A stretch of DNA of 64,000 bases. Origin: RHKX01 sp963839535. GTDB lineage: Bacteria; Actinomycetota; Thermoleophilia; Solirubrobacterales; 70-9. This document shows, piece by piece, positions 37,916 through 47,935 of this stretch. Location of the stretch: NCBI GenBank assembly GCA_963839535.1, contig CAWIVF010000008.1, positions 186,001 through 250,000 of the forward strand, in the 5' to 3' direction. How positions within the stretch are numbered: the stretch's first letter is position 1; every line of letters starts with the position of its first letter. The translations under genes and the position numbers were made by a program. The notes below the pieces were generated by a model. The model did not search any database, had not been told where the DNA came from, and saw only the letters and a list, made by a program, of their open reading frames with translations.

Positions 37916-40518
37916 ATGGCAGACACCACCGCACTTGCCGCGCCAGCGGCCGACGCGCCTACCGGCGCTGATCTCGAACGCGTCCAGAAGTTCACGCGTG
38001 AACCGGTGCTGCTCGAAGGCGAGGAGCTGACCGACCTCCATCCGGGCTCCGCCCGCCGCCGCGCGCTCGACGCCGCGCTCGCCGAGATCGAGGAGGGATT
38101 CGAGGAGCCCTCGCCGGAGTGGCGGGGCAACTACTCGCTGCTGCTGGGGCTCGAGCGGATCCTCGCCGAGGAGCGCCCGCTGCTCCGCGACGGCGCCGAG
38201 CTCTCCGAGCATCAGGTCGACGCGCTCTCCGGAACGCTCGCGGCGATCATCTCCGAGATCGAGGAGCCCGGCTCCAACCTCGCCGCCGCCAACGGCAACG
38301 GCGGCAACGGGGCGGCCGCCGAGGTCAGCGAGGACGACGACGCGCTCGCCGAGGACGAGGAGCCGCAGGACTGGGACGAGGAGCCGATCGCCGAGGACGA
38401 GGAGGCGAGGTCGTCACCGACGCCGCCGAGGATCCCGGCGCCTCCCGCCGCTTCTGGTTCGAGCACGCGACCGGCGCCGGCAAGACCGTCGCCGCCGTCG
38501 GCTTCGTCGAGTCCTCCCGCACCGGCGGGATCCTGATCCTCACCCACCGCCGCAACCTCGTCGACCAGTTCATCGGCGAGATCTCCGACCGCGGCTACGC
38601 CGACCGCCTCTCGCCGCCGCTGCTGAAGGGCCACGACAACGCCTACGGCCCGGTCACCGTCGAGACCTACCAGTGGTTCGTCCGCAACGCCGGCAAGATC
38701 TCCAACGCCTACTCGATCGTCATCTGCGACGAGGCGCACACCGCGCTCGGCGAGAAGACCAGCGCGTGCATCCGCCGCTGGCAGGGCCCGGTCTTCATCG
38801 GGATGACCGCGACCGGCGCGCTGATCGCCCGCCACGTCGCCGACCTCTTCCCGACCCAGACCTCTCGATTCGATCTGGCGCAGGCAGCCCGTCGCGGCGT
38901 GATCGCGCCGCTGCGCTGCATCCGGATCCCGCCGGGCCCGGGAGTGCGGACGCTGGCCAACGTGCCGCTGCGCCGCGGCGAGGTCGACCAGGACTTCGAC
39001 CAGGAGCAGCTCGCCGAGCTGCTCGACCAGGGACCCTTCAACGTCGCGATCGCCGACCTCTACCGCTCGCGCTTCAAGCGCGTGCCCGGGGTCGTCTACA
39101 CCGCCGGCGTCAAGCACGCCAACAACGTCGCCGCGGCGATGCGCGAGTTCGACATCAACGCCCGCGCCGTCTCCGGCGAGACGCCGAAGCGCGAGCTCGC
39201 CGAGACGCTGGCCGCCTTCGAGCGCGGCGAGGTCGACGTGCTCTGCAACGCGATGCTGCTCGCCGAGGGCTGGAACTCGCCCCGCGCGACGATCTGCATG
39301 CACCTCGCGCCGACCGCCTCGCGGCGGATCTACCAGCAGCGGGTCGGCCGCGTGACCCGGCGCAACCCGGGCAAGGAGGCGGGGCTCGTGATCGACCTCG
39401 TCCACCCCGCGACCCGCCACGACGAGGCGATCGTCACCCTGCACAGCCTGCTCGACCGCGACGTCTACCGCGGCGGCGCGATCGTCGTCGGCCCGGTGCG
39501 CCGCGGCCGTGGCCGCAGGGTCAGGGTCGAGAAGCGCGTGATCCCGGTCTCCGCCGACCCGGAGCGCCGCATGCAGGTGCTCGAGCGGGAGATGTGGCGG
39601 ACCGCCGTCGAGCGCCTCGACTACTCCGAGCAGCACGTCTGGGCCGCCCTCGCCGGCGCCCGCGTGCAGCCGAACTCCTGGCGCAAGGCGAAGGCGATGC
39701 TGCAGCACGATCAGGCCAAGGAGCTGCGCCGCCGCTTCCTGCTCACCTGCATCCAGCGCAACAGATCGACGCAGCTGAAGCTCAAGGCACTGGGAGAGCT
39801 CGCGCTCACCCGCGACGCCGACGCCTTCGACGAGGCGATCGACATGGTCGGCACCTGGCAGCGCGATCAGCGCCGCGCCGGCGTCAAGGTGATGCTCCAG
39901 GCGCTGACCGAGAACCGGATCGGCCGGCGCGACCAGGCCCAGGCCTGGGTCTGGCGCCTCGCCGAGTTCACCCGTGAGTCGCACGAGGAGTACGCGGTGG
40001 CCCGCTGGCCCGAGACGAAGCGCCTGCTCGGCCTGTTCGTCAACTCATCCGGCCGCGCCCACGGCAAGAACGCGCGACGCCTCGTCCAGGCCGCGCGCGG
40101 CCAGGACCGCCGCCTCGCGGTTGCGCTCCTCGCCGCCGCCGTGGCGCACACCCCGGAGGCCGAGGAGGTCCTGCGCGGCGCCCGGATGCGGATGGCGAGG
40201 AAGCCCTCGGCGGTCGCCCGCGAGCTGCTCCGCAACCTGCCCAAGAGCGGCGGCGGCAAGAAGCGGCGCCGGCGCAGCAAGCGCAGCCGCGACGGCGAGG
40301 AGGCCAAGGGCGGCCCCGATGCCGGCGGCCGGCGAGACGGACCGGACGACTCCGACGATCTGGAGCTGGAGGACGGCGAGGACGCGGAGGAGCGGGACGA
40401 CGACTTCCCGGAGGACTCCGGCGCCGACGATGACGACGACTTCGCGCCCTCCTCGGCCCCGCCCGACGAGTCGGACGAGCTCGGCGACGACGAAGGGGAT
40501 CCCCGCAGCGACTCCTAG
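37916..40518 (+). CDS. SF2 DEAD/DEAH-type helicase with acidic N and C termini (frameshifted)
   Basis: About 867 residues after repair of a shift near 38405. The N-terminal ~160 residues end in an acidic run (EDDDALAEDEEPQDWDEE). Helicase motifs: I ATGAGKTV, II CDEAHTA, III MTATG, then the second RecA domain with GVVYTAGVKHANNVAAAM, VLCNAMLLAEGWNSP (V) and YQQRVGRVTRR (VI). About 300 further residues are Arg- and Ala-rich and helical, closing with a long Asp/Glu tail. Motif VI and the order resemble XPB/Ski2-like restriction-type helicases. The start ATG 37916 follows a divergent gap. The partner process is unknown. Confidence 0.8.
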
Positions 40519-40641
40519 CCGGCTTCCGGAGTCACGGGCCGTGGCTCGGGCTCGGACCGAGGCCGTCCACAGCATTCATCCTCGCGAGGGCGGATGCCGA
40601 TCAGGGCTGTGTGAACCGTCGGCCCGGAGCCCCATGCGGAG

Positions 40642-42350
40642 GTGCTCCGCGCGCGCAGATATGCCGCACACGTGCGGATCGCCGTCGCCGTAATCGGCGG
40701 CCTCATCCTGCTGCTCGATCCCGGGAGCGTCGGGCATGCGGTGCCCGCCGCGGTCGGCCTCGCCGTCATCGGGATCACCGGGATGGTCGAAAGCCTGATC
40801 CGGCACGAGCGCTGGCTGCTCTACGAAGAAGCCTTCTCGTGTTTGGCGGCGATCTCGATCGTCGCCTGGAGCGGCGGGGAGGTCACCGCGATCACGTTGC
40901 TGTGGCTGGTCGCCGCCGCGACCGGCGTGCTCGCCCGTGGGGGCCGCGTCGGCCGGCTGGGCCGGATCCTCGTCGTCGGAGCGCTCGATCGCGCCGCTCA
41001 TCGTCGAGGGTGTCTCCGGGGAGCGCGTCGGCCTCGCGGTGGGCTCGATCGCCCTGCTCCTCGCCACCGGACGCATCTCGATGGAGACCGGGAGGCTGCT
41101 GCGGGTGGCGCGTCATACGGCCGACCACGACGATCTGACGGGAGTGCTCTCCCGGTCCGCCTTCCGCACGCAGGTGGACGAGCTGACCCCCGGCTTCGAC
41201 CTCGATTCGCCGGCCGCCCTGATCGTGGTCGACATCGACGACTTCGGCGCCGTCAACAAGCGGCACGGACACGTCGCCGGGGATGCGCTCCTGCAGGCCG
41301 TCGCGGTTGCCCTGCGAACCGTCCTTCGTCCCGATGATCTGCTCGGACGGGTGGGCGGAGACGAGTTCGGCGTGTTCGCCGAGACCGCCAACCCGAAGGG
41401 CCTGGCCGAGCGCCTCGCCGTGACGATCGGAGCCGCCACGAACGGCCTCGCGCCCGGAGCCCGGGCCGGCTACGCGCTGTGCCCCGTCGATGGCAACGAC
41501 GCCGAAGCGCTGCTCGCGGGGGCGGACGTCGCCCTGCGCGTCGCCAAGCGCAGCGGCGAGAGGGGCGTCGTGGTGCCGTACCAGGGCCTCCAGCTCTCCG
41601 AGGGCGCGACGGGCGCGCGGGCCGCTCTACAGCGGCTTTGCGGCGGCGACGGGATCACCATGGTCGTGCAGCCCATCGTCGACATCGAACTGGGCGAGCC
41701 GCACGCCTACGAAGCCCTTGCCCGCTTCTCGCGCCGGCGGCAATCAGGGGCCGCTTGCAGTGGTTCGCCCTGGCCGAGGAGTTCGGCATGCGTGCCGATC
41801 TCGAACTGGCCTGCCTGCGTGCCGCACTCGATCTCCTTCCCGGCCTGCCCGCCGGCGCCCGCCTCAGCGTCAATCTCTCCGCGCCGCTGCTCGCCGACCC
41901 TCGCACGCTCGCCGTCCTCGACTCCCTCCCGGACGTCTCCGAGCCTGATCGTCGAGGTCACCGAGGAGGCGCTCGTGCGCCAGGGGCCCGACGTGGAGCG
42001 AGCCACCAGCGCACTGAGGAGCCGCGGCGTCCTGTTCGCCGTCGACGACATCGGCGCCGGGTACTCGGGCCTCGGCCAGCTGGCCACCCTGCGCCCCGCA
42101 TATCTGAAGCTCGATCGCGGCCTCGTCGCGGGCCTCGACCACGAGCCGGCGCTCGCCTCGCTGGTCCGGGTCCTCGCCGGCTACGCCCGCAGCACCGGGG
42201 GCCTGCTCGTCGCCGAGGGCGTCGAGACGGAGGCGGAGCTGGCTGAGGTGCGCGCCGCCGGGGTGCCCACTCGTCCAGGGCTACCTGCTCGCCCGCCCCG
42301 GCCCACCCTGGCCCGAGGATGTCGATGGAGCAGGCGACCGGCCGGCGGCC
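40642..42350 (+). CDS. Membrane GGDEF-EAL c-di-GMP protein (frameshifted; 3' end uncertain)
   Basis: Four to five TM helices (IAVAVIGGLILLLDPG, AISIVAWSGG, ITLLWLVAAATGVLA, VGSIALLLATG) precede GGDEF and EAL domains. GGDEF: DHDDLTGVLSRSAFR, VDIDDFGAVNKRHGH and VGGDEFGVF, intact. EAL: YEALARF, VNLSAPLL, VEVTEEA, VDDIGAGYSGL (DDFG is DDIG), LKLDRGLV, EGVETEAEL and QGYLLARP. Frame changes lie near 40980, 41745, 41942 and 42270. No stop in the right frame is evident before the convergent birA end at 42353, so the end given is approximate. Confidence 0.8.
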
Positions 42351-42352
42351 GG

Positions 42353-43081
42353 TCAGTGCAGCCGCAGGCTGACCTCACCGGAGCCGAGCGCGTGGACCTC
42401 TCCGTCCGCGTCGCGGACGAGCAGGTTGCCGCGCTCGTCGATGCCCTCCGCCGTCCCCTGGCGATCGCCGCCGGAGGGCCCGCCCTCCCAGGCGATCTCG
42501 CGTCCGCGCAGCGCGTCACGGCGGCCGAACTCGGCGCGCACGTCGGCGGGGTCGGCCTCGACCCAGCGCTCGAGGGCGCGGTCGAGCGCCTCGCGCAGCG
42601 CCTCGACCGACGCGCCGTGGCCCAGCGAGATCGCGGGCCAGCGCAGATCCTCCGGGAAGTCCTCCGGCGCGATCGAGACGTTCACCCCCACGCCGATCAC
42701 CGCCCACTCGGGCGGGCGGGCCTCGATCAGGATCCCGGCGAGCTTGCGCTCCTCGAGCCAGACGTCGTTGGGCCACTTGATCCGGCAGTCGACGGGCGCC
42801 AGCGACTCGCACGCCTCGCAGACCGCGACGGGCACCGCCAGCGGAAGCATCAGGTGGGCCAGGTCGAGCGGGCGCAGGATCGCCGAGTAGAGCAGCGCCG
42901 CCCCGGGCGGCGCCGACCAGACGCGACCGTGCCTGCCGCGACCGGCCTCCTGCTCGGCGGCGGTGACGACCGTGCCCGACGGGGCCCCTGACTCGGCGAG
43001 CTCCCGCGCGCGCTGGTTCGTCGAGTCGGTCCGGTCGAGATGGTGGTGGGGCCTGCCGAACGAGACGGCCGGGGAGCTCAA
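42353..43081 (-). CDS. birA: Biotin--[acetyl-CoA carboxylase] ligase
   Basis: 242 residues, class I (no DNA-binding domain). It activates biotin to biotinyl-AMP and attaches it to the carboxyl carrier. Motifs: DRTDSTNQRARELA, the biotin/ATP loop AEQEAGRGRHGRVW, RIKWPNDVWLEERKLAGIL with the adenylate-binding Lys, VIGVGVNV, and a C-terminal SH3-like domain (GIDERGNLLVRDADG). The start is TTG 43081, overlapping the SAM hydrolase stop (TTGA), which gives the family N-terminus. Confidence 0.92.
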   Translation of the reverse strand: MSSPAVSFGRPHHHLDRTDSTNQRARELAESGAPSGTVVTAAEQEAGRGRHGRVWSAPPGAALLYSAILRPLDLAHLMLPLAVPVAVCEACESLAPVDCRIKWPNDVWLEERKLAGILIEARPPEWAVIGVGVNVSIAPEDFPEDLRWPAISLGHGASVEALREALDRALERWVEADPADVRAEFGRRDALRGREIAWEGGPSGGDRQGTAEGIDERGNLLVRDADGEVHALGSGEVSLRLH

Positions 43082-43887
43082 GGCGCCGGCTCGAGCTCGA
43101 TCACGTCGCCGACGCGGATCTCCAGCACCTCGCTGGCGTCGCCGCGGTTGACGGCCAGCGCCATCTTCCCCGAGGAGTCCTCGTAGAAGAGGAACGAGCC
43201 GTCCGGCACGTCGTCGAAGGCCGTGGCCCGGATCGCCGTCCGGCGGCGGGAGCGGGAGCCGACCGAGACCCTGGTCGAGCCGGCGAGCGGATGGCCGCGG
43301 AGGTCGCCGGGCACGAGATCCAGGGAGACGTTGCCGAACCCGTCGATCCGCTCGGCGTGGGCGAAGACGGAGATCTGCTCGAGGCGCGGGCGCGACACGG
43401 GGTGGCGGACCAGGGAAGCGGGGTCGATCTCCTCCCCCGCCTCGGCGAGCTCGGCGTCGAGCGCGAGCCGGGCGGCGACCGGCGCGAAGAGGTCGCGGCC
43501 GTGGAACGTGGCCGAGGCGCCCTCGAGCCGGAACGGCGAGGAGCTGACGTCGACGGCCTCGGCGACGCCGCCGAGAACGTCCGCTGCCGGGGGCAGGAGG
43601 CCGTTGTCGGGCCCGACGAGGACGTGGCCGTCGCCGCAGCGGATCGCGAGGGCGCGCCGCGGGCCGCCGACCCCGGGGTCGACGATCGCGAGGTGGACGC
43701 CGACCGGCGCATAGGGGAGGGCGTTGCAGAGGACGGTGGCCCCCTCGCGCACGTCGTGGCGGCCGATCCCGTGGGTGATGTCGATCACCTGCGTGCCCGG
43801 CGCGATCTTCGCGATCACGGCACGGCAGACACCGGCGAAGTCGTCGGCGACGCCGTAGTCGGAGAGGAAGGTGATCGGCTTTCCCAT
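43078..43887 (-). CDS. S-adenosyl-L-methionine hydrolase (adenosine-forming), DUF62/chlorinase fold
   Basis: 269 residues. The family begins with the characteristic ITFLSDYGVADDFAGVCRAVI, followed by VIDITHGIGRHDVREGA and VHLAIVDPGVGG, then GPDNGLL in the N domain. The C domain has ERIDGFGNVSLDL and DVPDGSFLFYEDSSGKMALAVN with the conserved Asn. These enzymes cleave SAM to adenosine and methionine using an activated water; halogenase members need a specific chloride pocket that I do not see. It is in an operon with cobA-hemD, a SAM-using enzyme. Confidence 0.88.
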   Translation of the reverse strand: MGKPITFLSDYGVADDFAGVCRAVIAKIAPGTQVIDITHGIGRHDVREGATVLCNALPYAPVGVHLAIVDPGVGGPRRALAIRCGDGHVLVGPDNGLLPPAADVLGGVAEAVDVSSSPFRLEGASATFHGRDLFAPVAARLALDAELAEAGEEIDPASLVRHPVSRPRLEQISVFAHAERIDGFGNVSLDLVPGDLRGHPLAGSTRVSVGSRSRRRTAIRATAFDDVPDGSFLFYEDSSGKMALAVNRGDASEVLEIRVGDVIELEPAP

Positions 43888-43911
43888 CGTCAGCAGGCTC
43901 CGGGCGCGACT

Positions 43912-45475
43912 CTAGCCGGACGCAGCTGCCGCCGGACCGGCAGGCGCGGCGTCGGCGAGCAGCGCCTCGACGAGCCCGTCGGGGTCGTGCCGGGCGGCCT
44001 CGACGTCGACCCGCCCGCCGAGCTCGCGGACGGTCTCGCTGGTCACCGGGCCGATCGAGACGACCCTCGGTCCGCCGGCGAGAGTCGCCTCCGACCGTCT
44101 CGGCGAAGAAGCGCACGGTCGAGGAGGACGTGAACGTCACGTAGTCGGCGTCGCGCGCACGCTCGACCTCCGCCTCGCCGGACGGGTCGCGGACCGTCTC
44201 GTAGAGGGGGACGACGTCGACCTGGGCGCCCCGCTCGCGCAGCGCGTCCGGCAGGACGTCGCGGGCCTCGGCGGCGCGGGCGATCAGCACGGGCCGGTCC
44301 CGCACCTCGACGTCTCCCAGCGCCTCGACCAGCGACTCGGCGATCGAACGCGGCGGGACGATGTCGGCGATCACGCCGAGCCCGCGCAGCGCGCGGGCGG
44401 TCCCGGGCCCGATCGCCGCGATCGTGGCGCCGGCGAGGGCGCGGGCGTCGAGGCCGCGTGAGGCCATGGCCGCGAGCAGGAGCTCCGCGCCGTTGGGGCT
44501 CGTCAGGCAGACGAGCGCGTAGGTGTGCAGGGCGTCGAGCATCGCCTCCACCTCGGGCGTGTCGAGGCGCGGCTCGATCCTGATCGCCGGCAGCTCGACG
44601 ACCTCGGCGCCGAGCCCGCGCAGCGTCGCGGCCAGGCCGCTCGCCTGAGCCCGCGCCCTGGTGACGACGATCCGCTTGCCGAACAGCGGCCGGCGCTCGA
44701 GCCAGCCGATTCGCTCGCGCCGCGCCGCCACCGGGCCGAACAGGAGGATCGCGGGCGCGCCGAGCCCGGCATCGGCCACGGCGCCGGGGAGGCTCGCCGT
44801 CGTGGCGACGACGGTCCGCTGCCCGGGGTGCGTCCCGCGCTCGATCGCCGCGGCGGGCTCGTCCGGGTCGCGGCCGGCGTCGATCAGCCGCTCGGAGATC
44901 CGCGGCAGGTTCTTGACGCCCATGTAGAGGACGAGCGTGCCGGGGAAGGAGGCGAGCGCCGGCCAGTCGATCGCCGACTCCGGCTTGGCCGGGTCCTCGT
45001 GGCCGGTGACGAAGGCGACCGCCGAGGCGTCGTCGCGGTGGGTGACCGGGATGCCGGCGTAGGCGGGGGCGGCGATCCCGGCGGTCACGCCCGGGACGAT
45101 CTCGAAGGGGACGCCGGCCGCGCGCAGCGTCTCGGCCTCCTCCCCGCCGCGGCCGAAGACGAACGGGTCGCCGCCCTTCAACCGGACGACGGACCGGCCG
45201 GCGAGCGCGATCTCGCTCATCACCCGCTCCGTCTCCTCCTGCTCCATCGCGACGGCGCCGGGCGCCTTGCCGACGTAGATCAGCTCGGCGTCGGGCCGCG
45301 CGCCCGCGAGCGCGCCGGCCGGGATCAGCCGGTCGTAGAGGATCGCGTCGGCGGTCGCGATCAGCTCGAGCGAGCGGGCCGTCATCAGGCCCGGGTCGCC
45401 CGGGCCGGCGCCGACGAGGTAGGCGACGCCCGGGCGGGCGCCGGGGCGCTGCGGCTCGGGGGGCGGCTTGCTCAT
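43912..45475 (-). CDS. cobA-hemD: Uroporphyrinogen-III C-methyltransferase / synthase fusion (frameshifted near end)
   Basis: The N half is CobA/SUMT: YLVGAGPGDPGLMTARSLEL, YDRLIP, VRLKGGDPFVFGRGGEE, VPGVTAGIAAPAYAGIPVTHR and TLVLYMG. It methylates uroporphyrinogen III with SAM towards sirohaem or B12. The C half, from about residue 260, is HemD, which closes the tetrapyrrole ring: IVVTRARAQASGLAATLRGLG, LTSPNGAELL, ATIAAIGPGTARAL and FTSSSTVRFFAE. A shift near 44088 is followed by TLAGGPRVVSIGPVTSET to a stop at 43912. This fusion is common in actinobacteria. Overlaps hemC by four bases. Confidence 0.92.
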
Positions 45476-46389
45476 CCGGCCATCTCCTCGGCGCGGGCGA
45501 GCAGCTCGCGGGCGCCGGCGGCGGTCATCCGCTCGACCAGCGCCTCGCCGAGCGCGACGGGCTGGTCGGGGTCGCCCTCGACCCGCTCGGTCACGTGCTC
45601 GGACCCGTCGGGGAGCCCGGCGAAGCCGCGCAGGACGAGCGACCCTTCGGAATGGCGCGCGCAGACGCCCACCGGGGTGTCGCAGCTCGCGTCGAGGCCG
45701 GCGACCGCGGCGCGCTCCGCCGTCAGCTCGATCAGCGCCTCCCGGTCGGTGATCGACGCGGCTCCGGCCAGGGCGGCGTCGTCGCCCGTGCGGCCCTCGA
45801 GCGCGAGCGAGCCCTGGCCGGGAGCCGGGGTCAGCTCGTCGAGGCCGAAGCGGAAGGCGATCTCGCTCTCGCGCCCGAGGCGGCGCAGGCCGGCGGCGGC
45901 GAGGACGATCCCGTCGAGCTCGCGTTCGCGCAGCCGGCGGATCCGCGTGTCGACGTTGCCGCGCAGCTCGACCACCTCGAGGTCGGGGCGCAGGGCGAGG
46001 AGCTGCGAGCGGCGGCGCAGGGAGGCCGTGCCGACGACGGCGCCCTCGCGCACGTCGTCCAGCGAGCCGGCGTCGCCGATCCAGGCGTCGGCGGGGTCCT
46101 CGCGAGCGGGAACGCCGACGAGCTGCAGCCCGTCCGGGAGCTCGCCGGGAAGGTCCTTCGCGCTGTGCACGGCGAGCTCGATCTCGCCGTCGAGCAGGGC
46201 GCGCTCGATCTCGCGGACGAAGCGCGACTTGTCGTCGCCCGCCGCGCTCGGGCCGCCCTCGTCGCCCGACGTGCGGATCGGGATCAGCTCGGCGTCGCCG
46301 ATGGCCTCGGCAACGGTCCCCGCCTGGGCGAGCGCCAGGGCGCTGCCGCGGGTTCCGATCCGCAACGGGGTCGCGCGATCAGGCGACAC
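45472..46389 (-). CDS. hemC: Hydroxymethylbilane synthase (porphobilinogen deaminase)
   Basis: 305 residues. HemC polymerises four porphobilinogens on a dipyrromethane cofactor. Features: LRIGTRGSALALAQA, DKSRFVREIERALLDGEIELAVHSAKDLP, GTASLRRRSQLLALRPDL, LRGNVDTRIRRLRE, APGQGSLALE, and the cofactor Cys in AGLDASCDTPVGVCA. Normal length, no shift. It begins five bases after hemA and overlaps cobA-hemD. Confidence 0.96.
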   Translation of the reverse strand: MSPDRATPLRIGTRGSALALAQAGTVAEAIGDAELIPIRTSGDEGGPSAAGDDKSRFVREIERALLDGEIELAVHSAKDLPGELPDGLQLVGVPAREDPADAWIGDAGSLDDVREGAVVGTASLRRRSQLLALRPDLEVVELRGNVDTRIRRLRERELDGIVLAAAGLRRLGRESEIAFRFGLDELTPAPGQGSLALEGRTGDDAALAGAASITDREALIELTAERAAVAGLDASCDTPVGVCARHSEGSLVLRGFAGLPDGSEHVTERVEGDPDQPVALGEALVERMTAAGARELLARAEEMAG

Positions 46390-46394
46390 GGGCG

Positions 46395-47732
46395 CTAATC
46401 GGAGCGGCGCTCGGTGGCGCGGCGCAGCGGCCGGACCTCCGCGCCCGTGCCCTCGGGCTCGGTGGTCGAGTCGAGGCCGAAGAGGTCGCGCAGCGCCGCG
46501 ACCTGCTGGTAGGCGTCGGCCTCCTCGGCCGCCCGCTTCAACCGCAGCGTCGGCTCGTGCAGGATCCTGCTGGCCACGGCCCGCGCCATGCTCTCGACCC
46601 GGTGGCGGTCGGCCTCGCTCAGCTCGGCGAACTTGCCCTCGTTCTCGGTCAGGACGCGGCGGACGATCTCGTCGGCGCGGCCGCGCAGGGACGCGACGGT
46701 CGGCAGCACCTCGAGCGAGCCGAGCCAGCTCTCGAAGCGCGCCAGCTCCGCCGACACCAGCAGCTCGGCGCGGCGCGACTCGACCTCGCGGCCGTTGGCG
46801 TTGCGGTCGGCGATGGTCTGCACGTCGTCGACGTCGCGGACGACGACGCCGGTGACCTCGCGGCAGGTCGGGTCGATGTCGCGCGGGACGGCGAGGTCGA
46901 TCAGGAGCAGCGGGCGGTGCGACCGCGCGGCCGCGACGAGCTCGAGCTCCTCGCGCTCGACGATGTGGTGCGGCGAGTTGGTGGAGGAGACGACGATGTC
47001 GGCCTGCTCCAGCTCGTTCGGCAGATCGTCGAAGCGCACGGCGCTGCCGCCGAATCTCTCGGCCAACCCAATGGCGCGGTCATACCGGCGGTTGGCGACG
47101 AAGACCGCGTCGACGCCGCGGGCGGCGAGGGCGCGGGCGGTGAGCTCGGCCGTCTCACCGGCGCCGATCAGGAGGACGCGGCGGTCGGCGAGGTCGCCGA
47201 GGGTGCGGATCGCCAGCTCGACCGCGGCGGAGGGGACGCTGATCCCGCCCTCGCCGATCCGCGTGTCGCTCCGGACGCGCTTGCCGGCGGCGAGGGCGCC
47301 GCGGAAGAGGCGGTTGAGGATCGCGCCGGTGGCGCCCTCGACGAGCGCGAGCTCGTAGGCGCGCTTGACCTGGCCCTGGATCTCGGCCTCGCCGAGGATC
47401 ATCGAATCGAGGCCCGCGGCGACCCTGAAGAGATGCCCGGCGGCCTCGATGCCGCGATGCGAGTAGAGGCTCTCGACCAGCTCGGTCGGGCGGATGCCGG
47501 CCTGGCGGGAGAGCGCCGTAAGCGCGACGTTCTCGGCCTCGACCGCGTCGGAGACGACGAGGTAGAGCTCGGTGCGGTTGCAGGTCGAGATCGCGGCCGC
47601 CTCGCTGACCTGCTCGGACTCGAGCAGGTCGCTGAGGACCCCGGCGGCGCGCCCCTCGGTCAGCGCCAGGCGCTCGCGCAGCTCGAGCGGCGCGGTCTTG
47701 TGGGAGATGCCGAGCGCGAACAGCTCGCTCAT
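46395..47732 (-). CDS. hemA: Glutamyl-tRNA reductase
   Basis: 445 residues. It reduces Glu-tRNA to glutamate-1-semialdehyde, the C5 entry to haem. Motifs: FALGISHKTAPLELRERLAL, the nucleophile Cys in AAISTCNRTELYLV, YSHRGIEAAGHLFRVAAGLDSMILGE (split by helix), NADPH site LLIGAGETAELTA and the spinal helix dimerisation region. Start ATG overlaps the ccmD-like stop by four bases. First haem gene of the hemA-hemC-cobA/hemD run. Confidence 0.96.
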   Translation of the reverse strand: MSELFALGISHKTAPLELRERLALTEGRAAGVLSDLLESEQVSEAAAISTCNRTELYLVVSDAVEAENVALTALSRQAGIRPTELVESLYSHRGIEAAGHLFRVAAGLDSMILGEAEIQGQVKRAYELALVEGATGAILNRLFRGALAAGKRVRSDTRIGEGGISVPSAAVELAIRTLGDLADRRVLLIGAGETAELTARALAARGVDAVFVANRRYDRAIGLAERFGGSAVRFDDLPNELEQADIVVSSTNSPHHIVEREELELVAAARSHRPLLLIDLAVPRDIDPTCREVTGVVVRDVDDVQTIADRNANGREVESRRAELLVSAELARFESWLGSLEVLPTVASLRGRADEIVRRVLTENEGKFAELSEADRHRVESMARAVASRILHEPTLRLKRAAEEADAYQQVAALRDLFGLDSTTEPEGTGAEVRPLRRATERRSD

Positions 47733-47935
47733 GCCCGCACCTCCTCGCGCTCGGCCGGGCGCGGCGCGGCGTCATCGCGCTTGCGCTCGGCGAGCTCGGC
47801 CAGCTCCTCGAGGTCCCGTGAGATCCGCCCGAGCTTCGCGGCCATGATCCCGACGTAGATCACGAGCAGCACCACGAAGACGATGTAGGCGGCCGCCACG
47901 TACTGGCCGGCCTCGTCGAGCGGAAGCGCCGGCAT
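47729..47935 (-). CDS. CcmD-like small membrane protein
   Basis: 68 residues: a short N-terminus, one TM helix (YVAAAYIVFVVLLVIYVGIMAA) and a charged, helical tail (RISRDLEELAELAERKRDD). CcmD proteins have this shape and assist haem handover from CcmC to CcmE. It begins one base inside the ccmC stop (TGATG) and ends overlapping hemA, so position supports the call more than sequence. Confidence 0.7.
   Translation of the reverse strand: MPALPLDEAGQYVAAAYIVFVVLLVIYVGIMAAKLGRISRDLEELAELAERKRDDAAPRPAEREEVRA

Noticed and set aside
43078..43887. A halogenase (fluorinase/chlorinase) rather than SAM hydrolase
   Set aside because: The fold is shared, but the insertion loop and halide pocket typical of the fluorinase are not visible, and hydrolases are far more widespread.
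42353..45475. A single 1040-residue frame that would fuse cobA-hemD to birA
   Set aside because: It passes through the SAM hydrolase gene in a wrong, Arg/Pro-rich frame after the hemD shift near 44088. The three genes have their own starts, stops and overlaps, so this is a readthrough artefact.
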